From an uncultured Selenomonadales bacterium (lineage in GTDB: Bacteria; Bacillota_C; Negativicutes; Selenomonadales; Selenomonadaceae): a stretch of 5,739 nucleotides of DNA. Positions 1 to 5,285 of the stretch are shown one piece after another. Both the position numbers and the translations under genes were made by a program. A model generated the notes under the pieces. The model made no database searches, was not told where the DNA came from, and was given only the letters and a program-made list of their open reading frames with translations. Where the stretch lies: the NCBI GenBank assembly GCA_937916025.1, contig CALGGX010000560.1, positions 1 to 5,739 on the forward strand, given 5' to 3'. How positions within the stretch are numbered: position 1 is the first letter of the stretch; each line of letters opens with the position of its first letter.

Positions 1-1
1 T

Positions 2-142
2 GCCAAAGGAATTGCCGAGGGGCGCGAACAGAAGATGCTTGAAATGGTGAGAAATCTCGTCAAGGCAGGTACGCCGATTCAGTACATCGAGGCTGCAAGT
101 GGTTGGAACGAGCAACAAATCCTTGTCACCGTCAAAAATTAG
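2..142 (+). CDS. C-terminal end of an Rpn-like (PD-(D/E)XK transposase/nuclease family) protein, partial
   Basis: An open frame enters from the left window edge and stops at TAG (140-142), giving the last 46 residues of a protein whose start lies outside. The visible tail begins AKGIAEGREQ, continues into an amphipathic helix (KMLEMVRNLVKAG), and ends in a short helix-turn-helix-like unit (IQYIEAASGWNEQQI). This layout of an EG-rich charged helix followed by 'MLxxG.xxxxIxxxTGLxxxxI' is typical of the C-terminus of Rpn-family recombination-promoting nucleases / PDDEXK transposases, which are often present in many copies. The catalytic domain is not in the window, so the assignment rests only on the tail pattern. 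The gene converges on the flagellar operon and shares its terminator at 184-234. It could be another protein with a similar helical tail; confidence is moderate for the coding call and lower for the family. Confidence 0.55.
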   Translation, partial: AKGIAEGREQKMLEMVRNLVKAGTPIQYIEAASGWNEQQILVTVKN

Positions 143-183
143 CCCTTTCGATCGAGCAGAAGGAACGATCGTTTACTCGGATC

Positions 184-234
184 AAAAAAGCGGGCGGCTC
201 CGCGCGGATTATCCGCAAGAGTCGCCCCTTTTTT
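184..234. terminator. Bidirectional intrinsic terminator between convergent genes
   Basis: A stem of GGGCGGCTC (192-200) pairs with GAGTCGCCC (219-227), with one G-T wobble. An inner hairpin GCGGA/TCCGC (204-208 with 212-216, loop TTA) lies inside it. The outer stem is flanked by six A (184-189) and six T (229-234), so a U-tract follows the stem on either strand. It lies 42 bases after the plus-strand stop and 9 bases beyond the flgJ stop at 243. It therefore probably ends both the partial plus-strand gene and the flagellar operon. Confidence 0.85.
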
Positions 235-242
235 ATTGCCGA

Positions 243-662
243 TCAACGGTTTGAATGGTTTGTACGTGTCAATTGATCATAGATGAAGTCCGCGAGTCCG
301 ATGCCGCCAGCTTCCGCCGCCGCCGCCGTCAGCTTCTCATTATACATGTCGCGCCAAATCTCCATTGCATTGTCGTCGCCGAACAATTCATCTTTCGGCA
401 CGGTCTTCATCATCGAGTCATACATCATCTTCAGCAAAATCGCTTCAAGCTCCGTCGCCGCCTCGCGAATTTCCTGATTGCGTTGCGCGAGCTCTTCCGC
501 CGTCAACGTCGTTGCCTTCGTTTTGTTGAGTTTTTCGGTCGCTTTGTTGAGCTCGTCATTAAACGTCGCGTCGTCGGCAATAACGCGCGAGCCGTCCAAG
601 CCGGTGTTCGTCGAAGTCGTTGACGGCAACAGCGCGCTGAAATTGCTTTGATTAATTTCCAT
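243..662 (-). CDS. flgJ: Rod-binding protein FlgJ, single-domain type
   Basis: The 139-residue protein has a low-complexity N-terminus rich in Ser, Thr and Asn, and a charged helical stretch at about 33-70. The Rod-binding domain (PF10135) follows at about 70-131: it has LEAILLKMMYDSM (72-84), KTVPKDELFG (86-95) and the hallmark GGIGLADFIYDQL (119-131). FlgJ associates with the growing rod in the periplasm and is thought to act as a rod cap or scaffold. The muramidase domain found at the C-terminus of enterobacterial FlgJ is absent; single-domain forms are common outside Proteobacteria. A longer frame to 743 exists, but I chose the ATG at 662 because AGGAAG (676-671) sits 8 bases before it and the upstream extension would overlap the end of flgI. 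There is no Sec signal, consistent with export by the flagellar secretion system. It is the last gene of the operon, 14 bases after flgI. Confidence 0.88.
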   Translation of the reverse strand: MEINQSNFSALLPSTTSTNTGLDGSRVIADDATFNDELNKATEKLNKTKATTLTAEELAQRNQEIREAATELEAILLKMMYDSMMKTVPKDELFGDDNAMEIWRDMYNEKLTAAAAEAGGIGLADFIYDQLTRTNHSNR

Positions 663-676
663 TTCTGTCACTTCCT

Positions 677-1804
677 TTAAATGATCTCGAGCACGGCGTG
701 AATCGCGCCCGCCGCCTTCATCGCCTGCAGGATCGAAATGCAATCGCGCGGCGTAGCTCCGACCGCATTCAACGCACCCACTATGTCGCTGATGTTCGTC
801 GTCGCCGGTATTACAATCGAGCTCGAAGTCTCTTCATTCGTCCTCGTTTCGGTCGTGTTGGTAATCATCGTCGAGCCGTACGAGAACGGCGAAGGTTGAC
901 TTACGTCGGTATCGCGTTGCACCCGGATCGACAAGCCGCCTTGCGTGATCGCGCATTCGTCAACCGTGACGTTGCCACCCATGACAATGGTGCCCGTCCG
1001 TTCATTGAAAACAACTTTTGCGATGTTATCCGGAACAACCGGCAATTCTTCAATCGACGCGACAAAACCTACGACATTTCCGCGCAAAGGCGAAGGAATG
1101 CGAATGTCGATGCGCCCGGGATTTGCCGCATGCGCAATCGAGCCGTACGCCGCATTGATCGCGTTCGAGATACGAGTCGCGGTCGTAAAATCCGGCGAAG
1201 ACAACGACAACGACAATTGCCCGTTCTTGCCGATATCGTCTTCAACCGTGCGCTCGACGATTGCTCCGTTCGGCGTCGTGCCGACTGTCGGGAAGTTGCG
1301 TTGCGCGCGATTGCCTCCGGCATTTCCGACAATGAAACCGCCCGTCGAAACCGGTCCCTGCGCCACCGCGTAGACTTCGCCGTCCGCCGCGCGGAGCGGT
1401 GTTTGCAACAGCGTACCGCCCTGAATGCTGTCGGCATCACCCATCGACGAGATCGTTATGTCGATCGTATCACCCTCGCGCACGAACGGAGGCAAGGTTG
1501 CCGTAACCATGACCGCCGCCACGTTGTCGGTATCGAGATCGTCCGCGCTCACCGTAATGCCGAATGTCTTCAACATCGAAACCGTCGATTGAATCATCTG
1601 AATCGTATCGTCCGAATCGCCCGTGCCCGGCAAACCGACGACGAGCCCGTAGCCCATCAATTGGTTCGAGCGAACGCCCTGCACTTTTGCAATGTCTTTG
1701 ATGCGCGTAACCGCCGATTCCGCAAAGACCGTCGTCGACAACATTGCCGCAGTCAACAGTATCGTCGACAGAAACATTGTCATCGACAGAAAAATTTTCT
1801 TCAT
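677..1804 (-). CDS. flgI: Flagellar P-ring protein FlgI
   Basis: The 375-residue protein matches the usual FlgI length. A Sec signal peptide (MKKIF start, hydrophobic core to about 22) ends at VFA/E, after about residue 28. The mature part starts with the family signature RIKDIAKVQGVRSNQLMGYG and continues with LVVGLPGTGDSDDTIQ. Further FlgI hallmarks are GDADSIQGGTLLQTPLRAADG, YAVAQGPVSTGG, the ERTGTIVMGGNV block and a C-terminus with LNAVGATPRDCISILQAMKAAGAIHA. In other bacteria FlgI forms the P-ring in the peptidoglycan around the distal rod and needs the chaperone FlgA, which is encoded two genes upstream. A GTG at 1810 would add two residues but lies only 2 bases from the ribosome binding site, whereas the ATG at 1804 has 8-base spacing. 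The gene is separated from flgH by 56 bases that contain a terminator-like hairpin, so its expression may be reduced relative to the upstream genes. Confidence 0.96.
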   Translation of the reverse strand: MKKIFLSMTMFLSTILLTAAMLSTTVFAESAVTRIKDIAKVQGVRSNQLMGYGLVVGLPGTGDSDDTIQMIQSTVSMLKTFGITVSADDLDTDNVAAVMVTATLPPFVREGDTIDITISSMGDADSIQGGTLLQTPLRAADGEVYAVAQGPVSTGGFIVGNAGGNRAQRNFPTVGTTPNGAIVERTVEDDIGKNGQLSLSLSSPDFTTATRISNAINAAYGSIAHAANPGRIDIRIPSPLRGNVVGFVASIEELPVVPDNIAKVVFNERTGTIVMGGNVTVDECAITQGGLSIRVQRDTDVSQPSPFSYGSTMITNTTETRTNEETSSSIVIPATTNISDIVGALNAVGATPRDCISILQAMKAAGAIHAVLEII

Positions 1805-1812
1805 ACTCACCG

Positions 1813-1819
1813 CCTCCCC
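1813..1819 (-). promoter_or_regulatory. Ribosome binding site of flgI (decides start)
   Basis: The minus strand reads GGGGAGG here. Spacing is 2 bases to a GTG at 1810 and 8 bases to the ATG at 1804, which favours the ATG as the start of flgI. Confidence 0.75.
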
Positions 1820-1826
1820 GAATTAT

Positions 1827-1851
1827 AAAAAAAGGCAGGCTTCCGCCCGCC
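1827..1851 (-). terminator. Internal intrinsic terminator or attenuator between flgH and flgI
   Basis: On the minus strand GGCGGGC (1851-1845) pairs with GCCTGCC (1840-1834): seven base pairs including one G-U, with a four-base GGAA loop. Seven T residues follow immediately (complement of the A run 1827-1833). The stem starts 9 bases after the flgH stop and ends before the flgI ribosome binding site. It has all parts of an intrinsic terminator but the stem is short, so partial termination with read-through to flgI and flgJ is more likely than a full stop. Confidence 0.65.
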
Positions 1852-1860
1852 GATTAATGT

Positions 1861-2445
1861 TCAGAACAGAATGTTGAAAATTTGCGTCAAGATGCCCTGC
1901 CGCTGTTTTGCATTTAGCGGACCTTTACCGTCAAACTTCAGCGTGGCATCCGCGACTCGGCTCGACAGAATCGTATTGTTGGTCGTGATGTCGTCCGGAC
2001 GAATGACGCCGCGCAATGTAATTCGATGTTCGTCTCTGTTTTGCCAGATCGACTGATTGCCTTCGATGATGAAATTGCCGTTCGGCAGAATTTCGACAAC
2101 CGTGACGGTGACCTGCCCGAGAAATTGACTTGTATCAGTGGCGGAACCTTCTGCAGTGAATGAATCGGAACCTCCGGCGGAGGCGGCGGCGAGGAAGTGA
2201 AAGATGCCCGTGCCGGATCCCAAGTTCACCGAGCCGGATTTGGAATTACTGCGCGATTTGGCGGCGGTTTGCGTGGTCGACTCGTTGATGATGATCGTCA
2301 ATATGTCACCGACCCCGCGCGCTTTTCGATCGGAATAAATTCCCCAACTGTTATCGCGCCACAGCGATCTTGCTTCCGCCGTCTGCAATGTCAAACACGG
2401 CAGAATGATCGACGCGGCGAGTAAGAAAATTGCCAAGCGTTTCAA
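1861..2445 (-). CDS. flgH: Flagellar L-ring protein FlgH
   Basis: The 194-residue protein is the L-ring subunit, which surrounds the rod in the outer membrane. Family marks are SLWRDNSWGIYSDRKAR (27-43), VGDILTIIINESTTQTA (45-61), the Ser/Gly-rich stretch after it, VTVVEILPNGNFIIEGNQ (114-131), and VIRPDDITTNNTILSSRVADA (147-167). The C-terminus has GILTQIFNILF. The N-terminus is a signal peptide with hydrophobic core LAIFLLAASIILP (4-16) and a likely signal peptidase I site AEA/R after residue 25. Cys17 lies in the core but is preceded by Pro, so it is not a usual lipobox, unlike the lipoprotein FlgH of enterobacteria. The start is TTG at 2445, overlapping the flgA stop by 4 bases, and has an exceptionally strong ribosome binding site inside the end of flgA. 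The gene shows that the host has an outer membrane. Confidence 0.95.
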   Translation of the reverse strand: MKRLAIFLLAASIILPCLTLQTAEARSLWRDNSWGIYSDRKARGVGDILTIIINESTTQTAAKSRSNSKSGSVNLGSGTGIFHFLAAASAGGSDSFTAEGSATDTSQFLGQVTVTVVEILPNGNFIIEGNQSIWQNRDEHRITLRGVIRPDDITTNNTILSSRVADATLKFDGKGPLNAKQRQGILTQIFNILF

Positions 2446-3203
2446 AAGATCACCTCCACAGTCTGCGAGTCAATGACGCGCCCCGAGAGAATCTTGCCGC
2501 TCGCCTCATTGCGAACGCGAATGATCTTGCCGATGCGCCCGCGCCCGAGTGCAACGCCTTTCGCCGAGACGAGCACGCCGTGATATTTCGTCATGATGCG
2601 CACCGGCTGATTCATTTCAATCACGAGAGGCGTTTGAAACAGCCCGATCGTCACCGGAGAACCCGCGCGGATCATTCGCACCGGTACCATGCCTTTGATC
2701 TTGTTAAAATCCTTGAGCGGTTCGGTTCTGCCGTCGACGGCAATCTCTTCCATGCGAAAATCCGACTCCGATACCGGCTCGTCAAATCGAAGATCGTGAT
2801 TTGCAACCAATACCGTGTCGTACAATCGCACACTGACGACGAAGTTTATCGCCTTGACAGTCCTGCCGTCGACCATGACGCGCACCGTCATCGGCGTATA
2901 TCCCGTCAAATTGAGCGTTCCCGACAATGTCGGAATGATGTCGACCATGCCGTCGGGAACGGTCATGTCGTAGAGATTTCGCGCGAAATTGATCTCGCGC
3001 CGCCGAAGATCGCCGCGCTCGTCGAGAATTTGCTCGATCTTCGCGATCGAAATGCCTTCAAGTTCCGCGCCCGTGATCACTTGCGCCGAGGCGGAAGGCA
3101 ATGCGTAATTCGTAATTCGTAATTCGTAATTGAGAAAACCGAAAAGCAACCACAACAGATTGACTGCAAAGAACGAAACAATTACGCATTGTGCATTACG
3201 CAT
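2442..3203 (-). CDS. flgA: P-ring assembly chaperone FlgA
   Basis: The 253-residue protein is the periplasmic chaperone needed to build the FlgI P-ring. After the signal region (1-40) comes an N-terminal region at about 45-125. A SAF-type domain follows at about 128-190, with DTVLVANHDLRFDEPVSESDF and MVPVRMIRAGSPVT. The FlgA C-terminal domain is at about 191-253, with PVRIMTKYHGVLVSAKGVALGRG, a conserved 'G..I.VRN..SGKIL.GRV' stretch and the end SQTVEVIF. The signal peptide is odd: a hydrophobic core (VIVSFF to FGFL, 7-24) is followed by NYELRITNYA, encoded by heptamer repeats, before a plausible ASA/Q cleavage site after residue 40. The start ATG at 3203 lies inside the repeat element, 6 bases after the flgG stop, with only a weak AAGAGA upstream, so translation probably depends on coupling to flgG. 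The stop overlaps flgH by 4 bases. Confidence 0.9.
   Translation of the reverse strand: MRNAQCVIVSFFAVNLLWLLFGFLNYELRITNYALPSASAQVITGAELEGISIAKIEQILDERGDLRRREINFARNLYDMTVPDGMVDIIPTLSGTLNLTGYTPMTVRVMVDGRTVKAINFVVSVRLYDTVLVANHDLRFDEPVSESDFRMEEIAVDGRTEPLKDFNKIKGMVPVRMIRAGSPVTIGLFQTPLVIEMNQPVRIMTKYHGVLVSAKGVALGRGRIGKIIRVRNEASGKILSGRVIDSQTVEVIF
2448..2457 (-). promoter_or_regulatory. Very strong ribosome binding site of flgH, inside the 3' end of flgA
   Basis: The minus strand reads GGAGGTGATC, ten bases complementary to the conserved 3' end of 16S rRNA. It ends 2 bases before the TTG start codon at 2445, with 7 bases between GGAGG and TTG. The same bases encode the end of FlgA (VEVIF). The strong site supports the weak TTG as the true start and indicates translational coupling. 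Confidence 0.85.
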
Positions 3204-3211
3204 TACGAATT
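3100..3211. repeat. Inverted repeat element built of heptamers, at the flgG/flgA junction
   Basis: The left arm (3100-3132) and the reverse complement of the right arm (3179-3211) match at 27 of 33 positions by hand alignment, with a 46-base spacer (3133-3178). Both arms are arrays of a 7-base unit, CGTAATT or its variant CGTAATG. The total length is about 112 bases, like a small palindromic or MITE-like element. It overlaps the last two bases of flgG and supplies the flgA start codon and about its first 35 codons. Repeats of this ATTACGAATTACG type, giving 'NYELRITNY' peptides, are familiar to me from many bacterial genomes, but I cannot name a family. Confidence 0.75.
3104..3131. repeat. 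Perfect tandem heptamer, CGTAATT x 4
   Basis: Four uninterrupted copies of the 7-base unit CGTAATT run from 3104 to 3131. Seven is not a multiple of three, so gain or loss of one unit would shift the flgA frame here. The repeat encodes NYELRITNY (residues 25-33) on the minus strand. Confidence 0.95.
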
Positions 3212-4001
3212 ATCTCTTCAGCTGGTTGGCGATTTCGAGCATCGAATCGGAAGTCGTGATCGCTTTTGAATTGGACTCGTAAGCGCGCTGTGCAATGATC
3301 ATGTTGACCATTTCTTCAACGACTTGAACGCCGGACATTTCGAGAGTGCCTTGCGCGAGTGAACTCGACTCGCCGGAAGTATTGAAGTCGATCTGAATTT
3401 CATTGCCGGAGGCGGTCGTCGCGCGGAACAAATTCTTGCCGACGCTCGTCAAACCTTCCGGATTGATGAAACGGTAGACGTTGATCGTCTGACCGGTGAC
3501 CGGTTGCCCGTTTTGCGTATAAGAAACCTGACCATCGGAAGCAATGACGATCGTATCGCGCGAGACGTCGGTCGGGATGTTGACGTTATCGAAAAGTCTG
3601 TAACCGTCGGTGGTGACGAAATTGCCTTCGCTGTCGAGCTTGAAAGAACCGTCGCGAGTATAAACCGCATCGCCGTTCGGGAGCTGAATTTTGAAGAAGC
3701 CTTCGCCTTGAATGCCGATATCGGTCGGAACATCCGTCGTTTCGAGCGGACCTTGCGTGAAGACGCGGTGAGTTGCCGCCACGCGAACACCGAGACCAAC
3801 CTGTTTGCCCTGCGGATACGTCGTCGTCGTCGAGGAATTTCCTCCCGCGTCGCGAAGCGTCTGATAGAGCAAATCCTGAAATTCCGCGCGGACTTTCTTA
3901 TTGCCGTACGTGTTGACGTTTGAAAGGTTATGAGCAACGATATCCATGTTTGTTTGTTGTGCGATCATGCCGGATGCGGCTGACCATAATGCTCGCATCA
4001 T
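3210..4001 (-). CDS. flgG: Flagellar distal rod protein FlgG
   Basis: The 263-residue protein has the typical FlgG length of about 260. The N-terminal rod domain (PF00460) has MMRALWSAASGMIAQQ (1-16) and the family signature IVAHNLSNVNTYGNKK (21-36). The central part holds the FlgG-type GKQVGLGVRV (65-74), TQGPLETTDVPTDIGIQGEG (82-101) and YTRDGSFKLDSEGNFVTTDG (114-133). The C-terminal domain (PF06429) ends LEMSGVQVVEEMVNMI (220-235) and AQRAYESNSKAITTSDSM (237-254). FlgG subunits form the distal rod that crosses the periplasm; the protein is exported by the flagellar type III system and has no Sec signal. The first of two adjacent ATGs (4001) is chosen, with GGGAG (4017-4013) 11 bases upstream. 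A sigma-28-type promoter lies in the 70-base gap before it, so flgG may head its own transcript. Confidence 0.96.
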   Translation of the reverse strand: MMRALWSAASGMIAQQTNMDIVAHNLSNVNTYGNKKVRAEFQDLLYQTLRDAGGNSSTTTTYPQGKQVGLGVRVAATHRVFTQGPLETTDVPTDIGIQGEGFFKIQLPNGDAVYTRDGSFKLDSEGNFVTTDGYRLFDNVNIPTDVSRDTIVIASDGQVSYTQNGQPVTGQTINVYRFINPEGLTSVGKNLFRATTASGNEIQIDFNTSGESSSLAQGTLEMSGVQVVEEMVNMIIAQRAYESNSKAITTSDSMLEIANQLKR

Positions 4002-4040
4002 AGTTGAAACATCTCCCTTTAAAAAAGTTTTTCCGTGATA

Positions 4041-4067
4041 TTATCGGCAAAAGCCGCGATTGACTTA
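4041..4067 (-). promoter_or_regulatory. Candidate sigma-28/sigma-D (FliA) flagellar promoter upstream of flgG
   Basis: The minus strand reads TAAG (4067-4064), 15 bases, then GCCGATAA (4048-4041). The known consensus is TAAA, 14-16 bases, GCCGATAA/T, so the -10 element is perfect and the -35 has one mismatch. It starts 4 bases after the stop of the STAS-kinase gene and lies in the only gap of this half of the operon. A start site near 4034 would give a leader of about 33 bases containing the flgG ribosome binding site. Confidence 0.75.
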
Positions 4068-4071
4068 AATA

Positions 4072-5265
4072 TTACAGAATGGTTTTCAGTCGCGCGGTCT
4101 GTTTCATGCACCAATCGAATTGCGGGAAGAAGTTTTTCCTCGCGTTGTCGATGTGGAATTGCCGTGCTTCCGGCGATATCTGCACATGCTTCATCGGAAA
4201 CAGCGCGCCGCGAAGCAATGCAAACGCATGGAATGTCTGATCGATCTCGTCGAGCCGCGTCCGATCTTTCGTCTCGAAATACATTTCCAACAGAGTGTTC
4301 CAAAATCGCAAAATGTTTTCTTCCGACAAGTTCAGCGAGCGTTGAAAATTTTCTCCGTGACGCATGGTTTTATGAAAAGAACCCGCCGCGAAATCAAACA
4401 CCGGATGCCCGAAACCGAAATCCGCCATGTCAATCACGACTACCTCGCCGTCTTGATACAGCGTATTGCCCGCATGGAAATCGCAATGCACCAGCGTGTT
4501 TCGATCGGGAATTTCCTCAATCAGACGGCGGAGCATATCATATTCATCTTGTGTGTAATACGCACTCATGCCCTTCGCCCAATCGAGCCACGTGCCTTTG
4601 ATCGACGGCAAGCCGCTGTCCTTCGTCGCCTCGGTTTGATGCAACGTTTTCAACAGAGTCGCGAACTTCTTCATGATCTCATCAAAATTCCGGCAATCAT
4701 TCGCCTGCAATGCATCGCCGACCGCCGTCGCGTCCGCAATCATCTCGAACACCACGCCGTACGCGCCGTCCACATTGACAAGATCATACGATATCGCCGT
4801 CGGTACGCCGAGCACGAACGCCTTTTTTGCAAGATCGATCTCTCGACTGATTTTGTAAAACGGCACCTTTCGATCGTACACTTTGACGATCGTCTCGGGA
4901 TCAAGCCGATACACTTTACTGCTCAGTCCCATGCCGACTTGCGGGCAACCATCGATCGGAATCTCGCGCGGCTTTTTGCTTACTTCAAACAGTTTGGTAA
5001 AGCCCGTCATCTCCAGCACGTCAAAGACCGCCTTCGACACGTTTTGAATTGCAACGTTCTTCTTCGACGCCTTGCGACATTTCATCAAAACACGGAGTCC
5101 GGCACTGGCAATGTATTCGAGATCGGTCGCGTCGAGCACCAACGCATTACTCGGATTACTTTTGATGATCTTTGACAATTCCGCGTCGACTGCCGAAGCG
5201 TTATCGGCTTTGATCCGCCCGCTCAGAAAAATCGTCAGCACATCATCGGTCGTTTGAAATTCCAT
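4072..5265 (-). CDS. STAS domain fused to an aminoglycoside-phosphotransferase-like kinase
   Basis: The 397-residue protein has two domains. Residues 1-95 form a STAS (anti-sigma-factor antagonist) domain: VLTIFLSGRIKADNA (9-23), then LVLDATDLEYIASAGLRVLM (42-61). Ser54 in ASAG occupies the phosphorylated position of SpoIIAA/RsbV-type proteins. Residues 110-395 form a kinase-like fold of the APH/choline kinase type, possibly the TIGR02172 family. Visible parts are Lys128 in TIVKVYD, Glu142 in SREIDLA, the catalytic loop LVHCDFHAGNTL with Asp262 and Asn267, and the metal site VVIDMADFGFGHPVFD with Asp279 and Asp282. All key catalytic residues are present, so it is probably active; the substrate is unknown. 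No membrane segment or signal is seen, so it is likely cytoplasmic. The ATG at 5265 has GGGAGG (5279-5274) at 8-base spacing and lies 20 bases after the flgF-type gene, so they are co-transcribed. A regulatory role in flagellar assembly is inference from position only. Confidence 0.88.
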   Translation of the reverse strand: MEFQTTDDVLTIFLSGRIKADNASAVDAELSKIIKSNPSNALVLDATDLEYIASAGLRVLMKCRKASKKNVAIQNVSKAVFDVLEMTGFTKLFEVSKKPREIPIDGCPQVGMGLSSKVYRLDPETIVKVYDRKVPFYKISREIDLAKKAFVLGVPTAISYDLVNVDGAYGVVFEMIADATAVGDALQANDCRNFDEIMKKFATLLKTLHQTEATKDSGLPSIKGTWLDWAKGMSAYYTQDEYDMLRRLIEEIPDRNTLVHCDFHAGNTLYQDGEVVVIDMADFGFGHPVFDFAAGSFHKTMRHGENFQRSLNLSEENILRFWNTLLEMYFETKDRTRLDEIDQTFHAFALLRGALFPMKHVQISPEARQFHIDNARKNFFPQFDWCMKQTARLKTIL

Positions 5266-5285
5266 GAAATCAACCTCCCAATTTA

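Noticed and set aside
148..173. Palindromes TCGATCGA (148-155) and AACGATCGTT (164-173) as an operator
   Set aside because: They lie downstream of a stop and before a terminator, with no promoter to regulate; CGATCG is common throughout the window.
663..743. N-terminal extension of flgJ to a start at 743
   Set aside because: It would overlap flgI by 67 bases and has no family resemblance; the ATG at 662 has a good ribosome binding site.
1822..1827. Perfect TATAAT on the minus strand before flgI, as a sigma-70 promoter
   Set aside because: No -35 element at 16-18 bases; it overlaps the U-tract of the hairpin, and the predicted start would fall in the ribosome binding site.
698..1828. Long plus-strand open frame (376 codons) opposite flgI
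   Set aside because: Arg- and His-rich translation with no recognisable family, exactly antisense to a certain flgI; a codon-bias shadow.
2430..3122. Plus-strand open frame (230 codons) opposite flgA
   Set aside because: Shadow of flgA with abundant Arg, Asp and His and no motif.
3714..3721. GCCGATAT on the plus strand (also at 1229-1236) as sigma-28 -10 elements
   Set aside because: Both lie antisense inside flgG or flgI and lack a TAAA-like -35 at 14-16 bases.
4120..5175. Plus-strand open frame (351 codons) opposite the STAS-kinase gene
   Set aside because: The minus strand has clear STAS and kinase motifs; the plus-strand translation is Arg/His/Ile-rich without any family signature.
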